Assembly (NCBI RefSeq): GCF_003073045.1
Contig: NC_037591.1
Location: 22,353,319-22,417,318, forward strand
DNA length: 64,000 bases
Direction of reading: 5' to 3'
Source: Pomacea canaliculata
Taxonomy: Eukaryota; Mollusca; Gastropoda; Architaenioglossa; Ampullariidae
This document shows positions 51,501-61,700 of this stretch, piece by piece (the stretch's first letter is position 1; every line of letters begins with the position of its first letter). The notes beneath the pieces were generated by a model. That model made no database searches and was not told where the DNA came from. It was given only the letters and a program-made list of their open reading frames with translations. A program made the position numbers and the translations under genes.

Positions 51501-54500
51501 GATTATTCTTGCTTTAAATCATTTACTTATATCCTACATACCATCACATCTTTCATCATCACATGTACATGCAAACACACACACACTCAATCTCACTTTC
51601 TCTCTCTCACTGACTATTATCACCACCACTGCCAGAATTATTGTCATCATCATTTTCATCAACCACAATCAGTCTTTTGTCTTTACTTTTTTTCTTCCTT
51701 TTTTCATGAAATGTTACTCAAATACTGACTCACTTCTTTTGTTTTTTTTAAGTCAGTTCTCATTGTGAAAAGCCATACAGTCTGACTAAATTTTACCTCT
51801 GACTTGTTGTAAATCATAGGATTTCAAATTCTTCTTCAGACTTTTGCACCATGCCCATAATCATCTCTTGGGTCAGCCACCAGCTACTAGTAAACTTCAG
51901 TCATCAGTGTTACCACAGTGTGCAGCAGAAGCTCTGCATAAGCTTCAGGCTCTTTATCATGTAGGTTTTTTTTACCTTGCTCACAGGATTCTTTGGAAGA
52001 ATTAACTTCCGAAGGTTTGTTCCAAACTTTTCTTGCTATTTGTTTTTGAAATAGATGCAAACATAAGCCAGAGTAAAATGACTTTCTGTGCACAAGAAGC
52101 TGATGTCATCTTTTGATTAAAAAAAAAAAGTTTAAACAGTGAACTTTAACTCACTCTCATAAATCAATGTTTTAAAAACAAGCATCTATAAAATCCTCTC
52201 CAGGACCCAGACGTATCAAAGCAAGACATTTTTGACTGCATGATGTCCTGGCATGATGAACTGCGAAACAGCATAAAGAAATACCAATTTCATCCACAAC
52301 AAGATGTGGAGGCTGTGGTAGGAAACTGGATGAAGCAAAGTAGATTGCAAGGGCGACTTTTGATGCCAGAAATATGTAAGCATTTGTACCGGAAACATAA
52401 GTTTTTGAATTAAGAAACCAATGAAATGGATTGAATATGGAAATGATGATAATAGACAGGGCTTCTGCTTACGCAAAAAATTGCGTACAGTACGCATTAA
52501 AATTTCGGAGGACCCCTTCAATATTCATTCAAAAAACAGGACCCCTTAAAAATCTGCCTTAGCAGAAGAAATTTTCAACTGAATACTTGTAGCCCAAAAA
52601 GCAGTGGCGTGGGTGGATAGTGGGGGGACAGTTTTTATATGTGGTTTACAACGGCACTTTTGGTTTAGCTCCGTAGAATGTAAGAGCGTATGTTATGTAA
52701 GATTTTCACAGGCTTAATTTCATAAGGTCCCGAGAATGACCTCAGTCACTTGTACCAGCTGATGCAGGACATTGGTGGTCCAGTGGTCAAGATGAAACCT
52801 GAACAGATTCTGCTTGTAGCAAGGGCAGGAAGTTTCATGTATGGATTGTCTACTCCTGAAAGTGATGCAGATTACATTATTGTCTACAAGGAGCCTACTG
52901 AGGTATATATTCTTACAGTTTTTCCATATCATTTTCTTGCAATTGAATAGGCTTCTTCAAGTTGATTCTCATTAAGTTTAAGGTCTGTGTTTTTGTTGTT
53001 TTTATGAAGCATTCAGATAGCATTCACATCTTGTATCCATGCAGATGCAGATCAAAAAGCTCCATTTTGAAGATATACAAATCTACACTGATATCTTTAA
53101 TTTTTTTGTTTTGCCAGCTGACTCTAATTAACATCTAAAGTTTAATTATAAAGTTGTGTCTTGGTACCAGTACTTGCTGAGTGCCTGCAAGCGTGGTGCA
53201 GAGTGCATGGAAAGCCGGGGTCCTGACAAGAAGGTTGAATATGGTGCATATGAGGCAAGAAGCTTTTGTGAAATGCTTCTAAAAGGCAGCGTGATCATCT
53301 TAGAGGTTAGCCAATGTAACTTTCTTCTAATAACAGACTTTCATATTTTTTTCCTTGTGTTTGCTTGGTTTTTAGTTATTAAATCACATTTTCTTAATGC
53401 TAGGAAAGGAGCATATTTTTCATTTTTCTAGGTCTTTTTGGTTGGCTTTTATGGAATGTCTCAGAAAGAATGCATAACTTCCAAATACCTATTGATGCCT
53501 CCTACCCACCAAGATAAATTTATAAATGTTTCTTAGCTCTTTTTATATATTTGATTTAATTAAATAAGCAAAAGCTTTTTACCTAGGCTTTTCCAAGCTC
53601 TAAAGTTTATAGTATGTTGTTAAGATCAAGATTAATACATCAGGTTTCTAGACATACATCAAGGAGATGTCCAAAAAGAAATATTTGTTTGAGTACACAG
53701 TGATATATGTCTGCATATTTTTAAAGATTCAAAACATCTTGAATTTTGTAAGTAAATGTCGAGTATTTACTATTTTGTGAAACGTACTACCTTATAAAAC
53801 ACTCATAAGGAATTTTTTCTTTTGAAAGGTGGTTTATCTGGATGACCATGACTTTGTGAGTCCTTTGTGGAAGGTGAGCACCGCATGCTTAAAAATACTA
53901 AAAATGACAATTTTTGTGGGAAGCATTTCTTGCAGCTAGCTAGTAAATATGTTTGTCCACTTAAACATAGACGTTTCCTTCTCTGCAGGGGTAAAGTTGT
54001 GCAATAGAATACAGTTGTTGTCTGCATTGATTCCTCTTATTATGACAACCTTGCACAATAACGATTCTGTAATTTTTCTAATAAGAAGTGGTTGGCTTGT
54101 CTGCTTAGCTTGATTTTATGAATGGTTTATTGGTCTGTTTTTGGATTAGTTTATGTGACTGGCATGTTTACTCTGTAAAGAGTAGAAGGTATGCGTACCA
54201 TACACTTGGGAAATCAAGCACATGGAGTGCATTCACATGAGAATAGATGCTTCACCTGTGCGTCATCATGAGTTCAGGACCAGTCACAGCCTCCTAAAAA
54301 TAATATTGAATGCTAGTTTGATTTGGATGTAAAAATCATTTATTTTGTTTCTTGCAGATATTGACTCAGAACAAAGGTAGATTTGTCACCGAGCTAGGGA
54401 TTCAACAATACCTTGGACTCATTAAGAACAATTTTCACATGATCCATAGCGGGCGCCATAAAGACACCGGCCGGGAGCGCAAGCTGTTTTATCAAGTAGG

Positions 54501-55483
54501 AGGCTTTTTCTTTTTTTTTGTTTGAAGGGGGAAAGGGAATGAGGAAATAATTGATTGAGACTTTGAACTAGACAGTGACAAGTGGTTGAATCATTTTTTG
54601 GCAGTGGTCTGTTTGGTCATGGCATGATTGATTTGTGAGTGGTGGTCAGATTGTCGTTAGGTCAGTCAGATTGTCCTGGCTGATTAGGTTCATGTTTGAG
54701 TTGCATGGTGAGTCTTTAATCAAGACTAAATGATTACAGATATTCCACAAGACTGACAGTGTGCGTTACATGATGAGAGGCCATCCTCCACCAGTCCGAT
54801 GTTCTGGTGCAGTGAGAGACTTCATCATGAAAGTACGTGTGGGGGAAATGAAGGTGAGAGAATTAGAATCTCTCTTTTCTTTCTAGGTGCTTGTTCCCAT
54901 CACCAAAATACTTATTTCATTCATGCTAATGATGTGATTTGTAGATGACCATCACCAACGTTAATCCCTACATTACCTATTTTAAAGGCCAGGCCTAAGT
55001 GCTGCATGTTCATTTTCTTTGATTTTGAATGGGTTTCGACATGAGTGTTGTCGCTTCGCCTAACTGGCTAGACTAGAGGGTGATTCAATCAAAATCTGGG
55101 AAGGTATGTTGATTAGATATATCCATGTTCAAACATGACTTTGCAGACAGATTTGATACTTTCTGCACAAAGGTAAAACTGTGTGTATTGATACATTCAT
55201 GTTTATAAGAGAGAAGATGAATGAAAAAAACTGTGATTAGCTAAAATAGCAACAGCGATCTGTAGCAACAGTGATAATTATTTTTTATTGAAAAATACAT
55301 GCATGATATTTTTGTCACCTTTTTTTAGGGAGAATTTTCAAGAGAAAGCCTCTGAATAAAGCCACAGCAGAATTTGAAGAGCTGCAACAGCAACTTGCCA
55401 ATCGAACTCATCGCCTGCCAGAAAACCCAAGCTTTAATTTTGTGACAAATTGGCTCCTGCAAGTCAGGGGTATCATCACTTGA
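48572..55483 (+). CDS. Tandem nucleotidyltransferase of the RlaP / COG3541 type (13 exons, about 562 aa)
   Basis: The product is a predicted polymerase-beta-fold nucleotidyltransferase with two tandem family units. Exons are 48572-48673, 49384-49582, 49862-49902, 50310-50468, 51178-51301, 51820-51960, 52204-52375, 52727-52902, 53171-53305, 53829-53873, 54358-54495, 54740-54853 and 55343-55483. The second unit has the metal/nucleotide motif GSFMYGLSTPESDADY (52828-52875), then EYGAYEARSFCEMLLKG, VIILEVVYLDD and C-terminal RLPENPSFNFVTNWLLQVR. The first unit keeps the matching core (VVDLGWLSVMELSHFGHVLA, EALYCPDEAVVYSSKEW, FKFFFRLLHHAHNHLL) but I cannot find a GS..D.D motif in it, so it is probably inactive. 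PF10127 is, as I recall, associated with RNA-repair operons in microbes; the substrate here is unknown. One base seems missing in exon 4 (near CGGCAG/TGCTGA, 50438-50450) and one at the exon 5/6 junction. The last acceptor is uncertain: TTTCAAG|AGAAAG keeps the frame, while the earlier TTTTAG|GGAGAA ends it. Confidence 0.8.
50123..50250 (+). repeat. Intronic repeat, copy 1
   Basis: A 128-base stretch in intron 3 of the RlaP-like gene, beginning TGACTATTATCACCAC and ending ATTCAAATAC, recurs at 51611-51725 in intron 5. The copies are closely similar, the main difference being about 13 extra bases here (around 50213-50225). No transposon features were seen. Confidence 0.85.
51611..51725 (+). 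repeat. Intronic repeat, copy 2
   Basis: The 115-base partner of the repeat at 50123-50250, same orientation, 1.49 kb downstream in intron 5 of the same gene. It is preceded by CA and TC microsatellite DNA. Confidence 0.85.
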
Positions 55484-55707
55484 TTTCCTTAGTCAACTAG
55501 CATCTGCAGTGCTTTATAGTCCTGCTATGGGACTGGTAGCGCTGCTGCTGGCACTGATCATTGAGTCTATTCTTTTCTTACCTTGAAATTCTCAGTCTTA
55601 TCAGTTAGTGCTAGGTGTAAGGATGATATGGTAACAAATGCAAAAAGATGTATAACTTTTAGTCATTGTAGCCAAAGACCTTCTTGTATGCTTATACATT
55701 CACCTAT

Positions 55708-55758
55708 CAACACTGACATGCTAAGCCTAGCTCAACACTGACATTGCTAAGCCTAGTT
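55708..55758 (+). repeat. 25/26-bp tandem duplication
   Basis: Two adjacent copies starting CAACACTGACAT and containing GCTAAGCCTAG occupy 55708-55732 and 55733-55758; the second has one extra T. They lie downstream of the RlaP-like stop codon, in the probable 3' UTR. Confidence 0.8.
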
Positions 55759-56012
55759 CAAAAGGGGCTGCACAGGCCTTGGTATAAAAAGATCAAAATG
55801 AACCTCAGGGCATGCAAAAGAGTAGCTGTACTTTTTTTTCTGTCGTTCACTAAGCAGACATGGACACATTTCTTCATTTTCTTAAAAGGCATTCCATTGA
55901 CAGATTTCTGAGTAATTTTACTAAAAACCAGTGATGTAGATGAGCTTCCTATTTTTAGATTGAACGTTGCTAATTATTCCCTTTTTAACATTAGGCACCA
56001 ATGTTTTGTGCA

Positions 56013-56018
56013 AATAAA
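56013..56018 (+). terminator. Candidate AATAAA poly(A) signal for the RlaP-like gene
   Basis: AATAAA lies about 530 bases after the TGA at 55481-55483, the first canonical plus-strand signal I noticed downstream. Transcript data would be needed to confirm the cleavage site. Confidence 0.35.
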
Positions 56019-58194
56019 TGTTACCTTTGTGGGATCATGACTTTACAGTGAATTAATCAAACGCATTTAAATACAAGTTTTCTCCTGAATAGCATTTTAT
56101 TTTATTACTAGCATTTGAATAACACTAAAATGATGAGCAGAAAAAATTAAATGTGTATGTATATTACAAAGTTGAATGAGTGAGCAAGTGTCTGATACAC
56201 TGCATATTGTGATACCATGGCTTATTTTATAATTGCCATTTGAGGTTTTTGTTTAGCGTCACTTTGGTTAACTCCAAGAATTGCCACTTTCATGTCCCTG
56301 GAGTATAAAGGAAGTAAATTTTAAAAAAAGTGGAGGGTAGGAGTTTGCTTTCATACGGTTGCACAAGTTTCAAAATGCATATTTTATAACTCATATTTCA
56401 GCACATGCAAGTTTGTATGAATAGAAAAGCTATAAGGAAGGCCTAGTAGTGATGTTATCCAGTTTTTCAAACTAATCAATTTTGATTCATAGTCTATTTG
56501 TGTTCCCTCTGAAAGTTCCATAGCCTTTTGGTTAGAGTGCTTAACAAGGAGAAGGCTGCAGCCTCTAATTTGTTAAAGTAAAAGGCAGCTGAAGAGAGGG
56601 CAAGGCTATGCCTTCTACATGTCATGTCCTAAATATTAAACTACTTGCATTTCTCTAGCCTCTACCCATCTATGGCCACTAGACCAAAAGATGTACTTAC
56701 GTCTCATGTCAGCCTATAGAGGAATATTTTTCTGCAAGGATTAATACATGGTCATGCTGAGAAATAAAAGAACTTTTATGAACATGTTTGATTCATATTG
56801 ATATTACTAACTTGTTATCCAATTTATTATTTGAATAAATTTGCTTGGATTGAAAGCAGTGAAATGGGGTGAAATTATGGAAATACCCTATAATTTTCTT
56901 TTTTACAGCCTCACTCAGTATTGATCACTGTATTACTACATATTGGTTGAGATTGAAACTTCCACCATGCTGCAAAGCCCACCTTTAATAATAATAATTG
57001 AATTTGTAAAGCACAAATTCTAATGTAGGGGTGAGTTCACACAATTAAAATTAACCATATAACAATTAAGAATAAATACAAGCATCAGCAAATGGGAAAT
57101 TCAGGTCCCTAGAGATATTATATGCAATCTTCAAAATGCTGTAAACAGCTTTTATCTTTTAGTATCCAAAAAAAATTTCCCCTACAAAAGCGGAACCAGA
57201 ATAACTGAAATTTGCACTTTTTATTAAAAATTTTTATTCCGCCTATGCACGCGCACACAGACACAGTGAGAACAGAGACAGGATAAGGAGAGAGATAAGA
57301 CGAACACAGTTCAATCAGCTAGGACAAGATGACATGTATTACACCTTCCAAGGCTTTTTTATCGTAGGGTTCATGCCCAACGAAACTACTGTTACTGCTT
57401 CGAGCTACTTGAGAACTAATTAAGCAGCATGTAAACAATATATTTTGTTGTTATGAAATAAAACCAGAATGATTCAAAACTATTTGCACATACCCTCCTT
57501 AAAAACAATTAACTTAAAGACGCTAACGATATCTGCAGTCTTTGGATTGAGGCTAAGTCCCTCTAATCCGTCCCTACTTGTTTATTAGCTGTCTACAATC
57601 TATGGGCGATCGAGTCATCTCGCAGCATGGGACGAGTTGTCCGGTGACTGGACATCAACTAACACACAGTGTTTGTGCCGACACCGTGTCGAAGAGATGA
57701 AAGGACAAGAAAGTCTACTGCGAGTAACAAATATTTACATTTGTGGCTAATCAGGGGAGAGATTTCGCTGTGTACATCTGTCTGTAAGGTTTGCTGCGAA
57801 GTTGTTACTTGGTTTTGTTCCCAGATGGCTTGAACCAAACAAGCCGGAAGTAGGATGTTTTGAGTCGTTTGCTCAATGTTACCAAGTCTTAGGTAAACAA
57901 CTTGTGACTACTGATAACTAAATAATCAAGATATTTCACCTTAGATAATTGAGAGAGAACTGTTTCGGGGGTTTCATCAATGTACGTCGTTGAAAACATC
58001 TAGATCTTACATATGCAAGAATGCTGGCGCTTGCTTATTTATAACTCGAACTTTGTCAACATCAGTTTTGACATTTTCTGTCAATAAGTCAGTACTTGAA
58101 CTGTACATGAATGTCACATTAATGCAGTCTTCAAGCTCATCTTCATTGAGCTTCGCAGAGTCAGTCACATCTGACCTTTCCTTTCATTTTCTGT

Positions 58195-58470
58195 CATTAA
58201 AAAGCACTATTCTGCTTGTGTGTTGTCCCAGCTAGATTACTGCAACTCTTTACTCGTTAATCTCCCATATCGCCAACTGGACAAAACTTCAAGGAGCTCA
58301 GAATAATACCGATCGTATTGTCTTCCGTAGGCGATAAGCAGACCATTCTACACCCTCCTCTCGCACCCCACTAGATACTAGTTTGAGCTCATATTGATTT
58401 CAAAATAGCTACACTGTACTGCTACCGTTGTCTTCGTGGCCTCGCACAGCATATCTGTTTGATTCACGAG
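58195..58470 (+). mobile_element. CR1/L2-like LINE 3' fragment
   Basis: Across frame shifts the plus strand reads QLDYCNSLLVNLPYRQLDK then LQGAQNN, matching the same conserved LINE segment as the copy at 42.4 kb. It is short and heavily decayed, and lies just upstream of the USP8 coding exons. Confidence 0.65.
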
Positions 58471-58752
58471 CATTTTACCATAAAAGAATTGTTGTTCTGC
58501 ATATGTGTAGGGTATTAAAAGTCTTTATACCTATCTGTTTACTTTTCATGATGATTTACTTAGTCACCAATACATGAAAAGAGCCAGTCTGCTGCTTTAA
58601 ATCATTTGAATTTTATATTTGATGTTTCAGGATGCCAAGACACCATCATAATTCTGGTTAACAGGTTCATACTGGCTTGTTGTACCCCTTTCAGTGAACT
58701 AGTCAATGTATTTACATTTTTAATGCTTTGCCAGAACTAGCACAACATCACC

Positions 58753-61700
58753 ATGCCTAGCAAAGATCACAAAATGCCATTATATGTGGCTAAAGGCATG
58801 AAGGAGTTACAGCAGATGAGTGACCTCAAGCAAATTACTAGCACTAATGCTCGCATGTAAGTTGTTTTTGTTTGTAGAAAACTAAAGCTGTCTGTTGTAA
58901 CAGGCCCAATATTTGTTCTGATAACTATGCTGCAATTATATGTTTAATTACATTTTATTAGTAGAATAAAACAGATGAAAAATTAATATTTTTTGCAGAA
59001 AATTAGTTTTTGTCTTCCAAATTATAATGCCTTGATATTTTATTTTCCTTGCAGTCTGGTTAAATCAGCTGAAAAAGTCTTTAAGGAGGCAGAGAAATTT
59101 GATGCTAAAGGAGATGAAGAAAGTGCATTTATAATGTACATGAAGTATTTCAACATTGTGAAGGTGGTACGGAGTAGTGCAGATTACAAGAAGAATAAAG
59201 TAAGCTCAAAAAAAACTAAGATAATACCATAAAAATGAGAAATTAATTTTTCATAGAAGATTTACCTAACTTATACATTTCTCCTTAAAAAAAAAAAAAA
59301 AAAAAAGAAAAATAAGATTTTCAGGTAACTTCAAGGATTTTCAATATTTCTTATACAGACATTTTAATGCTGTGTGAAAATTTTGTACACAAACTGTTTT
59401 ATAATAATAGACATTTTCTTTTTTCACTTTAATATTTGTAGTTGTTTGAATTAACTGTAAAGTATGTGAATTGATCCTTTGACTGGTACTTTCTTTCATC
59501 GTCTCCAGCAATTCTTTGACCAACTTATTGGGCCAAAGAATCAAGTGCTAGCTATTGAAAATGCTGAGAAACTGGCTGACAGTTTAAAAGAGAGGTAAAA
59601 AGGTTGTTTTGTCTGTTTTTCAAGTGGTTTATTTTGATGTTTATGTTTTAGCTTTTAGTCTTTAACTATTTTCAAAAACTATTTGTGTGCCATAAAAACA
59701 CTAAAGAGTTAATTTTCTGTAAATTCTCTGAAGAGTCGATTTGGTTTTTTTTTTATGTCACTGACATCTACAGCAGGTAGAGTCTTCTTTCCCTTTGATA
59801 AAATACACTTAGATGTAAGATGGAGAAAGCTCTGCTGCTTTATTATATAATCTTAGATGGAGAAAGTTTACTTTAATTCTGTACTTCATACATCTGACAA
59901 ATTAAGTATTTGAAATACAAATTGTAAAGTTATGAATGTGATGAAAATGCAGATTTAGTAGGACATTTTCATAGTTAATAACAGAAGATAAACCTCATGG
60001 CTCACTACAAAACCTTAAATATTGAGGCTTCAGAAGTATCCTGTCATGGTAGTACCTGCAAAATCTTTGTTGTTATAAGCTTAAAAATCCTTTTAGCTCC
60101 GGTGACAAATGTCACTAGCATTGTGGATGTTGCCTAGATGGAAAGAAGGATACTACAACATTAAAATAAGCACAAAAAAAATATATGTTCAAGTTTAGAA
60201 TAACCTAGAGTAATCAGGATCCAAAAATGATTATCTTGCAAGATGCAGTTGGGGGGATGGGGGGAGTTTCATCTCCTGTACTGCCATTCATCTGTTACAT
60301 AGAACAAGCACATGTTTTTCTGTTACTGTGATATCTTGTAGTATTTTTTGTCTTTCTTTTGGTTCCCTATTGTAGGTATGAATTTCGAGAAGCTGAAGCT
60401 GTGGCTAGTAAACTGGCCACTCTTGAAGCAGTCGGTTCCTTAAAAGAGAAAGAAGATGAGTCCAAGACAGAAAAAGGGTTACTTGTTGAAGACGAGGCTA
60501 CCTCGCCAAGCAAACCAGAGTCAAATGGCCAATTGACATCTAATGGTGCGCTAAATTTGTGCATAGGTTACTTTGTTCTTGTCTTGGTTAATTTTTACTA
60601 TACATCTCAATATTTTTAAACACTGATTAATTTGTTACTGAATCAAATTATTAAAAGGAAACAGCATACTTGCATTGTGAAAATAAAGAGAAATCCGGCA
60701 GAGTAAAATTTGTGATTTTTATGTATTTGGAGAAGATAACTTCTCTAGATAACTACTCCCCCCACCTTCTGGACATAAGTAATGTATGCATAGAAATTTT
60801 ACAGAGAGATCATTGAAGCTGGCTTTATAAAAATTTTATGACAAATTTATTGTTTATATCACACTTCAACTATGGTTCATACTTTCAGGCGACCAAGTAA
60901 TGACACCACTCCGTCTATGTGGATTGCTTCGTGATCCGGGTATCCAGCTGATTATAATGGACTCCCGGCCTGAGACTGACTTTTTAGAGTCTCATATTAA
61001 TCATCCTTCATGTATAAGCGTTCCACAGGAAATTATCCCCCCAGGGTAAGATGGTTACATTCACCTTAGAGATTTCACAGTGTGTGGTGTAAATTTAATT
61101 AAAAATAGTACATTGGATACATTACAATCTCTTTCTCTTTTCACAATTTATTATCTTCAGTGAGGAAGTAGCAGCTTCAGTCTGTAATTAAACAAATGCA
61201 AGTAGAATAAGATTTCTCCTTATTTGAACCTACAGCCAGACCGCAAGAGTGAAAACTTGCATGCCAACACATGATCAGAAATAGAGAGGATGCTTGATGC
61301 CTTCCTGAGGATTTGCTAATGACAAAAGGCTGCCAAATCCCTCTGCCTGGTTTTGGTGATCTTGTAACAGATATTAACCAGGGAAACAAGACTTTTCCTA
61401 AGGAGAGGCTGTGGACCAAGAGATGAAAGAAAAAGTGATGAGACTTTCATTTCAAGTGAGGATGACAGAGAAAGACGTTATTGGCTCTTACGGAGGATTG
61501 TGTCACGTTGATGTCCCATTTAAACTTGTTATCAGAGATAGTACCTAGATATTTGTAAGAGTTGACTACCTTGATGGCATCATTGTGGATAATACTGATG
61601 ACTGCCTCAACCCCGTTCGTCCAAAAGTTGAAAATCATTTCCTTAGTCTTTGAGGAATTCAAGACAAGTTGTTCGTCACGCCAGTGAACAAAGTCAGGAA

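Larger units (their letters stand above)
55484..58630. other. Interval between the RlaP-like gene and USP8
   Basis: It holds the RlaP-like 3' UTR, AT-rich DNA, an AATAATAATAATTGAATTTG stretch near 56990 similar to LINE or SINE tails, and a block with more GC at 57500-57900 that may hold the USP8 promoter and a noncoding first exon. A LINE fragment lies at 58195-58470. No further coding exon was recognised. Confidence 0.45.

Noticed and set aside
56515..56575. tRNA-like string (TAGCC...GGTTAGAGTGCTTAAC)
   Set aside because: Resembles an A box but has no matching B box or cloverleaf; at most a decayed tRNA-derived SINE.
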